Assembly (NCBI GenBank): GCA_043719155.1
Contig: JAYSUJ010000006.1
Coordinates: 1-51,518 of the forward strand
Origin: JBBQKQ01 sp043719155
Lineage (GTDB): Bacteria; Patescibacteriota; Minisyncoccia; Phycocordibacterales; UBA5272
Direction: 5' to 3'
Length of the DNA: 51,518 nt
Shown: positions 32,068-40,030 of the stretch, in pieces
Layout: each line of letters starts with the position of its first letter
Numbering within the stretch: the stretch's first letter is position 1
The notes under the pieces: generated by a model
What the model saw: the letters and a program-made list of their open reading frames with translations, nothing else
What the model was told of the DNA's origin: nothing
The model's database searches: none
Program-made: the position numbers and the translations under genes

Positions 32068-32856
32068 TTAAATTAGATTATCCAAAAGTTTCTGCCATTT
32101 TTCTGGGTCACTCGAGGCTCGGCCTATAAGTAGCCCGTCAACTGTATCTAGTTCAACAATTTCTTTGGCATTTTTTTCGTTTACACTACCACCATATAAA
32201 ATCATGAAACTAACTGTGGGAAATACTGTGTACAAATAATCTTCTATGTATTGTAAAGTTTCTTGGATCTCAGTGAGAGTGGCTGGGCGGATAGCCTTTT
32301 CTCCAATTGCCCAAATAGGCTCATAGGCAATGCGTACATATTCTAGCTTTTCAACTGAAATGTCCTTGAGGCATTCATCTAGCTGGTTTGCTAGTACTTT
32401 TTTATAGTCCACACCTTCTCTGGTTTCTTCGCCGATACAAACCACTGCAAACATATCTAAATCTACTAGATTTTTTATTTTTAAGTTTACCTCCGCGTTT
32501 GTAAATCCACTTGGGTTTAAAAGGTTTTTTCTGGTTTCGCTGTGACCTACAATAGACATTTCTATTTCTAAATTTTTTGCTTGTGCAGCAGATATTTCCC
32601 CAGTATGAGACCCGGATTTAAAAACCGATATATCTTGGAGTATTATATCCCAAAGTTGCTTTTCTGTTTTCTTTTTCTCGATTAATATGCCAGCGTAAAG
32701 ACTTGGTGCTGAGTGAGAAATTAAGAAACTAAATTTATTTCCTAAAGTTAAAGTTAAATTCGTAGCAAAATTTTCAGAAATTTCTAAAAGTTTTAATGCA
32801 GTTTCTAATTTATCTGGGTTCTGTTTCCAGTTTGCTACGATGCGTTTTGGTATCAT
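32068..32856 (-). CDS. tpiA: Triosephosphate isomerase
   Basis: 262 residues. Interconverts dihydroxyacetone phosphate and glyceraldehyde 3-phosphate. Catalytic set: Lys in NWKQNP (9-14), His in VGHSETR (about 100), Glu in YEPIWAIG (about 178), and the phosphate-binding YGGSVNEKNA near 228. The start ATG 32856 has no SD. First gene of the tpiA-pgk unit. Active site intact. Confidence 0.95.
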   Translation of the reverse strand: MIPKRIVANWKQNPDKLETALKLLEISENFATNLTLTLGNKFSFLISHSAPSLYAGILIEKKKTEKQLWDIILQDISVFKSGSHTGEISAAQAKNLEIEMSIVGHSETRKNLLNPSGFTNAEVNLKIKNLVDLDMFAVVCIGEETREGVDYKKVLANQLDECLKDISVEKLEYVRIAYEPIWAIGEKAIRPATLTEIQETLQYIEDYLYTVFPTVSFMILYGGSVNEKNAKEIVELDTVDGLLIGRASSDPEKWQKLLDNLI

Positions 32857-32892
32857 TAGGAAATTGTAACAGAAATTTTAAGTTTTATGCAC

Positions 32893-32947
32893 TTTACATT
32901 AAAAAGAATGTGATGTAGAATTAAATTACGACCAAACCAAACGGAGG
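32893..32947 (+). promoter_or_regulatory. Promoter and SD of the 50-aa gene
   Basis: TTTACA (32893-32898), 17-base spacer, TAGAAT (32916-32921), leader about 26 nt, SD GGAGG at 32943-32947. Confidence 0.75.
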
Positions 32948-32953
32948 AAACCA

Positions 32954-33106
32954 ATGGCAAGGGTTGGAAATATGTGGGAATCCCTCTCACATTTCTTTGA
33001 AATGGTGGCACGTGGGTTCGGCTGGCGCTCTGCGGCAGATGAAGAAGCCGAAAAACAGGCCAAAGCCGACATAGAGCACATGGTCAACTGGGCAGAAATG
33101 CCATAA
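32954..33106 (+). CDS. Small soluble GC-rich gene, 50 aa
   Basis: Encodes MARVGNMWESLSHFFEMV..., with four Met-Trp/Phe-rich amphipathic segments and an acidic/Ala helix (AADEEAEKQAKADIEHM) before the end WAEMP. Amphipathic rather than transmembrane. Full signal set: promoter, SD GGAGG six bases upstream and terminator. C/G-ending codons. No family known; a small regulatory or membrane-surface protein is possible. Confidence 0.68.
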   Translation: MARVGNMWESLSHFFEMVARGFGWRSAADEEAEKQAKADIEHMVNWAEMP

Positions 33107-33131
33107 GTAATCATGGAAAAAGATAACAACT

Positions 33132-33165
33132 AAAAAGGCGACACCGTCAAGTGCCGCCTTTTATT
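33132..33165 (+). terminator. Terminator of the 50-aa gene
   Basis: AAGGCGACAC pairs with GTGCCGCCTT (one mismatch) around CGTCAA, then TTATT. Confidence 0.75.
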
Positions 33166-33190
33166 AATGAGTATTTTTGATATCAGAAAC

Positions 33191-33763
33191 TTAAAAACTA
33201 AAAAACTTTTTCCAAAATGGAGTATTTGGAACAGAGATAGTTGAGGTAGAGATAGTTACTTCACCGAACTCGTTCACGCTTCTCTCGCCCACTTCTTTTC
33301 TCTCTCCAAATATACTAGCTCGGAACTTGTTTATGAAACCCTTCTCCTCAACAGCTCTAGTGAAAGATGCTGTTTGGGGAGGAAGGATTATTTTCATTTC
33401 TCCTGGCTTGATCTTGTCTTTGATGATTTCTTTCAATTTTGTACCAGAAGCCAGTTTTGCATTTAAGGTTTCTATTGTTATGCCAAGCTTGTTGGCAATT
33501 GTGGCAGTTTGTGTAGCGTTTAAGGTCGGTCCTTTAAAGTCATTTTTAAAATTGTTTCTCATCTCACCTTTCATGTCCTCCTTTCTGTTCCTCCACTCTT
33601 CTCGCATTTCTTGTCTTTCTTGTTTTCGGTCCTCATTTCTAAATTCATCTCTTTCTCTGTTGGGTGGTGGTGGCATGTTGTCTGGACGCTGTTGCGCTGA
33701 AAGTAGGCTCGAAGAAGCCAGTACTGCGATTGCCGTAAAAATAAATTTATTTGTTGTTTTCAT
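33191..33763 (-). CDS. Hypothetical secreted charged protein, 190 aa
   Basis: Signal peptide 1-23 (ending LSAQ), then a strongly charged Arg/Glu/Asn segment (about 27-75, REEWRNRKEDMKGEMRNN and similar), a small helical unit (ATQTATIANKLGITIETLNAKLASGTKLKEII, split as ATIANKLGI and LNAKLASG) resembling lysophilic DUF repeats, and a C-terminal FWKKFFSF. Charged mid-part may bind polyanions or envelope partners. Function unknown. Convergent with the 50-aa gene. Confidence 0.6.
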   Translation of the reverse strand: MKTTNKFIFTAIAVLASSSLLSAQQRPDNMPPPPNRERDEFRNEDRKQERQEMREEWRNRKEDMKGEMRNNFKNDFKGPTLNATQTATIANKLGITIETLNAKLASGTKLKEIIKDKIKPGEMKIILPPQTASFTRAVEEKGFINKFRASIFGERKEVGERSVNEFGEVTISTSTISVPNTPFWKKFFSF

Positions 33764-33836
33764 ATTTTACACTCACTTTTTTTGTGAAATGTTAGTTTAA
33801 GTGTACTCCTTGTTACGCTAAAAGCAAGGTAAAGCA

Positions 33837-33845
33837 TGTTATAAT
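33837..33845 (+). promoter_or_regulatory. Extended -10 promoter TGTTATAAT
   Basis: TGT plus TATAAT (33840-33845); start near 33852, leader about 9 nt before ATG 33861; no SD. Confidence 0.6.
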
Positions 33846-33860
33846 TTTTATAACTAAATT

Positions 33861-35453
33861 ATGAATAAAATAAAAAGCACTTTTGTAGTTATTTCTGAAA
33901 TTATCATAAAGCATAAATATATCTTTAGTGTTTTATTGCTAATCCTATTTTGCACTTTAGCATATTTCAGTTTCTATAGAAAAACAGCTGCTGGTTTTGA
34001 AGTTTATGAAGTAGTAGCTGGAAATTTGGAGGAGTCTGTTTCTTTGACCGGAACAGTCAAGCCTTCTGCTGAAGCAAACCTCTCTTTTGAGAAAACAGGA
34101 GTTTTAAAAAGTTTAAATGTAAAAGTGGGTGACTTGGTAATGCGAGGTCAAACATTGGCGGTTCTGTCTTCGGAAAATGAGTATGCCAGAGTTTTAGAGG
34201 CCCAAGCCAATGTTGCCTCTCAAAAGGCTATGTTAGAAGACTTGAGGTCTGGGGCTAAAAAAGAAACTATTGAAATAAAAAAATCTGCAGTAGAAAAAGC
34301 AAATTTAGACCTTGCTCAAGCCTATAGGAATGCCGGCGACACAGTAAAAAATATCTCTATTTCTGGGAATACATTTGTCAGAGACAATTTAGCTAATTTA
34401 TTTACTGGAGATAAAAGTCAAGGTTACAAAATAAACGTAAACAGTTGTGACTCACAAACAGAGTCAAAGATAAATTTGTTGAAAGCAGAGGCGGAAACTG
34501 CTTTGTCAGAAATAGAGAAAGTTAGTAGTAACTATTCTAGTCTGGAGTCAGATACAGACATGCAAAAGGCTCAAATGTTTGCCGTTAAAAATACACAAAT
34601 GAAAAAAATAACAGATTATTTAAACAGCTTGAAAGATCTGTTTTCTTCGGGTTGTTCAATTACCAACTCAAGCTATGACACTACCAGAACAGCCGTAACT
34701 ACTTCAAGAAATACTTGGTCAACTTTAAATACGGAATTGTCGGCTAAAATAAATTTAATAGATAGTTTAAAAATTGCCAAGTCACAAGCTGAGGAAGATT
34801 TACGCTCTGCACAATCTGGAGAAAAATCACAAAAGGTAAAACAACAAGAGGCTCAGGTTTCCGCGGCTGTTGCTCGGCTAGTTTCAGCCAATGCTGATGC
34901 AAATAAAAATGTAATGTCCGCTCCGTTTGGAGGAATTGTTACAAATGTTGATTTAAAAATTGGAGAACTGGTAACCCCAGGAGGGAAAACCTTGTCTCTA
35001 ATCTCGGCTACAAATTTTGAAATAGAGTCCAAGGTTTCAGAGGTAGATGTTTCCAAGCTTTCAAAGGGTGCAACAGCCAAGGTTACATTTGACACATATG
35101 GTGACGACTTAAAATTTGACGCTATAGTTTCAAATATTTCTCCTGCTGGCATTATATCTGAGGGTGTTCCAACCTATAAAACAGTTTTCTCATTTCTAAA
35201 CAAAGATGAAAAAATACGCAGTGGTATGACCGCCAATATAGAAGTGGTAACAAAGATTCATGAAAACATAATTTCAATACCGGCAAAGTATATTTTAAAT
35301 ATTTCTGGAGTAAAAAAAGTGAAAAGTAAGATAAATTTGGAAACAAATAAAATTGTAGAAAAAGAAGTTACAACTGGGGCACGTGGCACAAACGGCGAAG
35401 TAGAAATCCTCTCTGGTTTAGAGATTGGAGATGTTCTGGTGTTAGAAAAGTAA
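33861..35453 (+). CDS. MacA/HlyD-type periplasmic adaptor (membrane fusion) protein
   Basis: 530 residues. One N-terminal helix (20-37), a split barrel-sandwich (about 60-110: GNLEESVSLTGTVKPSAEANLSFEKTGVLKSLNVKVGDLVMRGQTL in pieces), a very long coiled-coil hairpin (about 110-345), the second lipoyl half (SAPFGGIVTNVDLKIGELVTPGG), then beta-barrel and membrane-proximal domains. The coiled coil is longer than in E. coli MacA. Such adaptors couple an ABC permease to export or signalling. Matching FtsX-like permease (38295) and ATPase (42490) lie 3-9 kb away on the same strand. Confidence 0.85.
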   Translation: MNKIKSTFVVISEIIIKHKYIFSVLLLILFCTLAYFSFYRKTAAGFEVYEVVAGNLEESVSLTGTVKPSAEANLSFEKTGVLKSLNVKVGDLVMRGQTLAVLSSENEYARVLEAQANVASQKAMLEDLRSGAKKETIEIKKSAVEKANLDLAQAYRNAGDTVKNISISGNTFVRDNLANLFTGDKSQGYKINVNSCDSQTESKINLLKAEAETALSEIEKVSSNYSSLESDTDMQKAQMFAVKNTQMKKITDYLNSLKDLFSSGCSITNSSYDTTRTAVTTSRNTWSTLNTELSAKINLIDSLKIAKSQAEEDLRSAQSGEKSQKVKQQEAQVSAAVARLVSANADANKNVMSAPFGGIVTNVDLKIGELVTPGGKTLSLISATNFEIESKVSEVDVSKLSKGATAKVTFDTYGDDLKFDAIVSNISPAGIISEGVPTYKTVFSFLNKDEKIRSGMTANIEVVTKIHENIISIPAKYILNISGVKKVKSKINLETNKIVEKEVTTGARGTNGEVEILSGLEIGDVLVLEK

Positions 35454-35469
35454 AAAAAAGTTTTTAAGT

Positions 35470-35498
35470 TTGCGTTTGTTATTTGCTTCTGCTATGCT
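35470..35498 (+). promoter_or_regulatory. Promoter of the putative small RNA
   Basis: TTGCGT (35470-35475), 17-base spacer, TATGCT (35493-35498) with a TGC extension. Predicted start about 35505. Confidence 0.65.
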
Positions 35499-35504
35499 AA
35501 AAAA

Positions 35505-35606
35505 GAATGTGTGTGCAACTTAGTTTGCGGTCTTGGTGAAAGCCAAACTCCTTTCTACCCCCACACACATTCACCAGACGCCTAAAAAAACGGCGTTTTG
35601 TTTTTA
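35505..35606 (+). ncRNA. Putative structured small RNA, about 100 nt
   Basis: Between a good promoter and an intrinsic terminator there is no open frame but a clear fold: AATGTGTGTG (35506-35515) pairs with CACACACATT (35562-35571), and inside it AGTTT-GG-CTT pairs with AAG-CC-AAACT (35522-35549). The terminator is ACGCC/GGCGT (35578-35596) with TTTTGTTTTT, and it overlaps the end of murB. Not recognised as tmRNA, RNase P, 6S or standard SRP RNA (no GGAAG loop). Confidence 0.6.
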
Positions 35607-36617
35607 GAAAATATTTACTTCTGTGTCTATCTCTATGTCATAATTTTCTTTTACTAAACTTTTTGTATGCTCTACAAAACTCAAAAATTCTTTACTGTCT
35701 CCATGCCCGAAATTGGTTAGGATGAGAGCATGGTTTTCATACATAGCAAAGTTCCCTACCTTTTTACCTTTTAAATTTAGTTTTTCTAAAATATAGGCAA
35801 GAGGTATTTTTACTATTTCTCCCTCACCAAAAACAGGTACCTCTGGCATTTTTATTTGAATAGCTTTTAATTGATTTCTATTAATGAATGGATTTTTAAA
35901 GAATGAACCACAATTTGGAACCTCTAAAATGTTTGGAAACTTGCCACTTCTTATATCGATTACCGCGTTTCTTATTTCTGAAGTCGTTAAATTTGCTAAC
36001 TCACTTTGGCTTTTATTTTTAAAATAGTTGTTTAAATCTTTATAATTTGGCAGCTTAATAGGGGTGTTTACATTTAAACTAAAAGTGACACTTAAAATCA
36101 GAAATCTATTTGGGTTTTTTTTGAAAAGAGAATCTCTATATGCAAACTCACATTCTGAACTAGCGATTTTCTTAAAAGTTTTATTTACATTATCATACAC
36201 TTCTACACTTTCGATAAACTCTGAAACCTCTTTTCCGTAGGCACCAATGTTTTGTACTGGGCTTGCCCCAACTGTGCCTGGGATAGCAGACAAGGCCTCC
36301 ATGCCGACACCACCCATTTCTAAAAACTTTTTCACAAAAACGTCCCACAAAACTCCGGCCCCAACTTTCATGATGTCAGCTTGGATTTCAATTTCTTGAA
36401 AATTAAGTTTTAAAATATTTTGGATTTTATTACTTATAAAAACGCTATTTGTCCCACAACCTAAAACCAAATACTTTAAATCGACCATGTGCACAAACTT
36501 TAAAAATTCTTCCAAATCACTTTGGTTAAAGACCTCGTAAAGTGTCACGTTATTTTCATTGGCAACCTGCATTGACGAAAAATTTTGCAATTTTAGATCT
36601 TGAGTAATTTTGTACAT
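35604..36617 (-). CDS. murB: UDP-N-acetylenolpyruvoylglucosamine reductase
   Basis: 337 residues, type I length. Reduces enolpyruvyl-UDP-GlcNAc to UDP-MurNAc with NADPH and FAD. Visible: the FAD-binding LVLGCGTNSVF and VGAGVLWDVFVKKF, ALSAIPGTVGASPVQNIGAYGKEV, the catalytic YRDSLF Arg region, PNCGSFFKNP with the proton-donor Ser, and the C-terminal HALILTNFG with a late Glu. It is divergent from the MurA-like gene at 36682, which performs the preceding step, with about 65 bases between the starts. Confidence 0.95.
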   Translation of the reverse strand: MYKITQDLKLQNFSSMQVANENNVTLYEVFNQSDLEEFLKFVHMVDLKYLVLGCGTNSVFISNKIQNILKLNFQEIEIQADIMKVGAGVLWDVFVKKFLEMGGVGMEALSAIPGTVGASPVQNIGAYGKEVSEFIESVEVYDNVNKTFKKIASSECEFAYRDSLFKKNPNRFLILSVTFSLNVNTPIKLPNYKDLNNYFKNKSQSELANLTTSEIRNAVIDIRSGKFPNILEVPNCGSFFKNPFINRNQLKAIQIKMPEVPVFGEGEIVKIPLAYILEKLNLKGKKVGNFAMYENHALILTNFGHGDSKEFLSFVEHTKSLVKENYDIEIDTEVNIF

Positions 36618-36634
36618 ATTTTACTTTTCTCTTG

Positions 36635-36662
36635 TTTACAAATATATCATATATGATATATT
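36635..36662 (+). promoter_or_regulatory. Promoter with a 22-base perfect palindrome upstream of HTH-murA
   Basis: TTTACA (36635-36640), 16-base spacer, TATATT (36657-36662). A perfect palindrome with arm AATATATCATA occupies exactly the spacer plus -10 (36641-36662). It is a natural operator for the HTH domain of the downstream product, and could also affect divergent murB. Confidence 0.7.
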
Positions 36663-36681
36663 ATGCAATATACACAAAAAT

Positions 36682-38262
36682 ATGAATAACAAAGATTTAG
36701 CAGATTTTATCAAAAATTTAAGAGAAGAAAGGGGTATGACTCAGGTGGAACTGGCTGAAAGTTTGGGTACATCACAGCCAGCGGTAGCCAGAATGGAAAC
36801 TGGAGAACAAAACCTGACCAGTGCCAACTTGATGGAAATTTCCAAACTTTTCGGTAGAAGAATCATTAACCCTACGAACTCTATAGATTTTGAAATAACC
36901 GGTGGGAAGGAATTAAGTGGTTCTATCAAAACCAATCCTTCTAAAAACGGCGCTATGGGGCTTTTGTGTGCATCTCTTTTAAATGACGGAAAGACTGTTT
37001 TACATAACATTCCCCAAATAGAAGAAGTAAAAAGACTTTTGGAAGTTTTCGAAAGTTTAAATATAAAGACAAAATGGTTAGCGAAAAATAGTTTAGAAAT
37101 ACAACCACCTAGAAAATATGATTTTTCTAGTTTAAAAAAAGACTCTGCCGCCAAGATTCGCTCGGCTCTCATGATGATCGGGGCTTTAGTACATAAAACT
37201 GACAGGTTTAACCTGCCTCACGCTGGTGGGTGTAAGATGGGAAACAGGACTATCTCCGCGCATAGATACGCCCTGGAAGAGTTGGGAGTAAAGATAAATA
37301 CTAAAGAAGAGTATTACGAAGTTTTGTCGAGCAAGAATTTTGGTAAAAGTATTTTCTCTGGGGAGATAAACAGAACAAATACCCCGACGAAAAAACTTTT
37401 ACCAAAACCTCTAAACAATAAGAATTATGAAATAATCTTGTATGAAAGTTCTGATACAGCCGCTGAAAATGCCCTCATTTGTGCAGCGCTTGTCCCAGGT
37501 ACAACGACTATCCGTTTTGCCCCACCAAACTACCAAGTACAGGATGTGTGTTTCTTTTTAGAAAACTGTGGAGTTAAAGTGGAAGGTATCGGTACTACAA
37601 CTTTAGTGGTGCATGGGCTAGAAAAAATTGACAAAGACATAGAACACTTTAACAGCGAAGACCCGATAGAAAGTATGATGTTTTTTTCAGCGGCTATTGT
37701 CACCGACTCGGAAATGACAGTTACGGCTTGCCCTATCAGGTTTTTAGAGCTAGAACTGTATAAGCTAGAAAAAATGGGTTTAAAGTTTACAAAAAGTAAA
37801 GAATACTTTTCTGACAATGGGCGTACGGTTTTGTGTGATGTGACTATTAAAAAATCTAAACTTGTGGCACCTCATGACAAGCTGCATGCTCAGCCTTATC
37901 CGGGTATAAACGTAGATAATTTACCTTTCTTTGTGCCCATAGCTGCCAAAGCTAAAGGGCAAACTATGATTTTTGACTGGATGTGGGAAAACCGAGCCAT
38001 TTATTTTGCAGAGCTAAATAAGCTTGGAGGAAAAGTGACTTTACTAGACCCACACAGAGTAATAGTTGAAGGCCCTACAGATTTAAAAGCCGCTCAAATT
38101 GTTTGTCCACCAGCGCTACGTCCAGCAGTGATAATAATGATAGCCATGCTCGGTGCCGAAGGGACTTCCCTTTTAAGAAATGTCTACTCTATAAACAGGG
38201 GTTATGAAGAAATTGCGGAAAGGCTAAACTCTATTGGAGCGAAAATAAAAATTATCTCTTAA
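36682..38262 (+). CDS. murA: HTH-MurA fusion: XRE domain plus UDP-GlcNAc 1-carboxyvinyltransferase
   Basis: 526 residues from ATG 36682. Residues 5-62 are an XRE helix-turn-helix (LREERGMTQVELAESLGTSQPAVARMETG); from about 72 to the end is a MurA/EPSP-synthase fold: substrate-binding SIKTNPSKNGAMGL, RSALMMIGALV, the catalytic-loop HAGGCKMGNR with the key Cys, and the late ALRPAVIIMIAML. MurA normally is about 420 aa without a DNA-binding domain. The enzyme makes the first dedicated peptidoglycan precursor. The HTH and an overlapping promoter palindrome suggest it senses its substrate or flux and represses itself. Confidence 0.88.
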   Translation: MNNKDLADFIKNLREERGMTQVELAESLGTSQPAVARMETGEQNLTSANLMEISKLFGRRIINPTNSIDFEITGGKELSGSIKTNPSKNGAMGLLCASLLNDGKTVLHNIPQIEEVKRLLEVFESLNIKTKWLAKNSLEIQPPRKYDFSSLKKDSAAKIRSALMMIGALVHKTDRFNLPHAGGCKMGNRTISAHRYALEELGVKINTKEEYYEVLSSKNFGKSIFSGEINRTNTPTKKLLPKPLNNKNYEIILYESSDTAAENALICAALVPGTTTIRFAPPNYQVQDVCFFLENCGVKVEGIGTTTLVVHGLEKIDKDIEHFNSEDPIESMMFFSAAIVTDSEMTVTACPIRFLELELYKLEKMGLKFTKSKEYFSDNGRTVLCDVTIKKSKLVAPHDKLHAQPYPGINVDNLPFFVPIAAKAKGQTMIFDWMWENRAIYFAELNKLGGKVTLLDPHRVIVEGPTDLKAAQIVCPPALRPAVIIMIAMLGAEGTSLLRNVYSINRGYEEIAERLNSIGAKIKIIS

Positions 38263-38270
38263 ATATTGCG

Positions 38271-38279
38271 TGTTATAAT
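38271..38279 (+). promoter_or_regulatory. Extended -10 promoter TGTTATAAT
   Basis: TATAAT 38274-38279 with TGT; leader about 9 nt before ATG 38295; no SD. Confidence 0.6.
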
Positions 38280-38294
38280 TTGTTCATAGTAATT

Positions 38295-39533
38295 ATGAAC
38301 AACATCAGAGTGGCATTTTTCTTGGCGTGGAGACAAATTGTTAGAGGTAATAAAAAATCTGTTACCATGATAGTTTTAGTCATGGCACTAACCTTTTTAA
38401 ATTTGGTGGGAGTTTCCGGAATTTTAGTTGGTCTGATAGAAGGTTCAAGTGTTGCCTATAGAGCAAAATTTTTTGGAGATTTGATTGTTAAGCCACTCGA
38501 AAGTAAGAAAATCATTCAGGACACATCTGAGATTATAAATATTTTAAAAACTTTGCCAGAAGTTAAAGCTTACTCTGTTCGCTATTCTGCTAACGGAGTC
38601 TTGGAGTCAAATTATAGACAACGCGATGCTGGTAAAAGGAGAGAACTAGCTGCTGGAGAAGTCTTTGGTATCAAACCTAGCTCTGAAATAAAAGTTACAG
38701 GCTGGGATAAAGACATTATAGAAGGAGATTTTTTGTCAGACTTGGATACCGGTAAAATTGTTGTAGGTAAAAATTTGGTCGGTAAATACGCTATTGCCCC
38801 CCAAGATAAAGAAAGAGCTATGGGCAAAGTAGAAATTGGGGACAGAATTTTAGTAAAAATAAATGGTAAAACAAATGAATTCGTGGTTAAGGGAATTTTA
38901 AATGGCAAGACTGATGCCTCACGCAAGTCATACATAGTAGACTCAGACATGAAAAAAATGATTGACGGAGATGACACAAGAGCCAATTTGATAAATGTTC
39001 GGATTGCTGATATAGGTCAAGAAAATTATGTAAAAAGTGTGTTGGTAAATAATGGTTTTGACATAAACCAGCAAGTGCAAACTTATGCCGAAGCGGAGCC
39101 AAGTTTTGTAAAAGATTTGAAAAAAGTTTTTTCCATTTTGGGTACTGTAATCGGTTCTATAGGCTTGATAGTAGCTTTTATCACAATTTTTATTGTAATT
39201 TACATTAACGCAATAACCAGAAGAAAGTACATCGGGATTATGAAAGGTATAGGTATAAAGCCAAGTGTAATAGAGCTTTCTTATGTTATGCAATCTATTT
39301 TTTATGGGATTACAGGTTCTATAATTGGGGTTTCTACAATTTATTTTCTTTTGATACCTATTTTCGCAGCTTACCCTATAAATTTTCCTTTCTCAGATGG
39401 AATAATGGTTGCCCCTTATTATGATACTTTTGTAAAATTTCTTGTTTTAATGTTTGCAACTATTTTAGCTGGTTATTTACCAGCAAGAAGTATTGCAAAA
39501 CAAAACACCCTAAATGCTATTTTAGGGCGTTAG
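38295..39533 (+). CDS. MacB/LolE-like FtsX-domain ABC permease
   Basis: 412 residues from ATG 38295. N-terminal helix (about 20-45) with RVAFFLAWRQIVRGNKKS before it, an extracytoplasmic domain (about 46-265), then three helices (about 275-305, 325-360, 372-400). FtsX signature near the second helix: YINAITRRKYIGIMKGIGIKPSVIELSYVMQSIFYG. No ATPase domain is fused. The likely partners are the ATPase at 42490 and the adaptor at 33861; by topology the three form a MacAB-type system. Confidence 0.85.
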   Translation: MNNIRVAFFLAWRQIVRGNKKSVTMIVLVMALTFLNLVGVSGILVGLIEGSSVAYRAKFFGDLIVKPLESKKIIQDTSEIINILKTLPEVKAYSVRYSANGVLESNYRQRDAGKRRELAAGEVFGIKPSSEIKVTGWDKDIIEGDFLSDLDTGKIVVGKNLVGKYAIAPQDKERAMGKVEIGDRILVKINGKTNEFVVKGILNGKTDASRKSYIVDSDMKKMIDGDDTRANLINVRIADIGQENYVKSVLVNNGFDINQQVQTYAEAEPSFVKDLKKVFSILGTVIGSIGLIVAFITIFIVIYINAITRRKYIGIMKGIGIKPSVIELSYVMQSIFYGITGSIIGVSTIYFLLIPIFAAYPINFPFSDGIMVAPYYDTFVKFLVLMFATILAGYLPARSIAKQNTLNAILGR

Positions 39534-39538
39534 TTAAT

Positions 39539-40015
39539 TTACATCTGAACAGTTACATTTATCGGTATAAGTTGTTTTCCCTCACTATTTGAGCTATCCG
39601 GAAGTAATATTTTAGCGATAAGGTAGTCCTCAGGATTTTTCATTGGATTAAAATGCTGGGTATGCCCAGAGTCAGGTAAGTCTGACTTAAATTCCCAGTT
39701 TACTAAAGTATAAACATCTTTGTTTTTATTTACACGACAATGTCCATTTTCAATAAAGTAAGCTAACCTCTTTAAAGTTAAGTGCTGAAGAGAATTTTCT
39801 AAATCAGAAATTGTAAGCAAGGCACCTTGGGGAACACTTGGCTCAAAATTGCGGTCAGGAAATTTTTCTATTGTAGTGTTTATTAGAAGATTGTGATATT
39901 TGGTAATAATCTTTAGGGCTATTTTTTCTGCAAGCCCTGTGGTCATTTTGACTTTCTCTATTCCCACTATTATCTCTGCGCTGCCTACTGGCCTGTTTTC
40001 TATTGTGCTGGTCAT
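39539..40015 (-). CDS. Hypothetical protein, 158 aa
   Basis: Not recognised. Soluble, with mixed alpha/beta character, segments TTGLAEKIALKIITKYHNLLIN and HLTLKRLAYFIENGHCR (one cysteine). Fifteen bases after guaC on the same strand, so likely cotranscribed; a nucleotide-related function would be guesswork. AT-rich, SD-less. Confidence 0.6.
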   Translation of the reverse strand: MTSTIENRPVGSAEIIVGIEKVKMTTGLAEKIALKIITKYHNLLINTTIEKFPDRNFEPSVPQGALLTISDLENSLQHLTLKRLAYFIENGHCRVNKNKDVYTLVNWEFKSDLPDSGHTQHFNPMKNPEDYLIAKILLPDSSNSEGKQLIPINVTVQM

Positions 40016-40030
40016 ATTTCCAATTATTAT

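Noticed and set aside
32889..32898. CTTTACATT near the promoter of the 50-aa gene as a fourth operator
   Set aside because: Only one half-site; the AATGTAAAG arm is missing, and the match is largely the -35 box.
35505..35606. Calling the small RNA SRP/4.5S RNA
   Set aside because: The conserved GGAAG apical loop and asymmetric loop motif are not visible.
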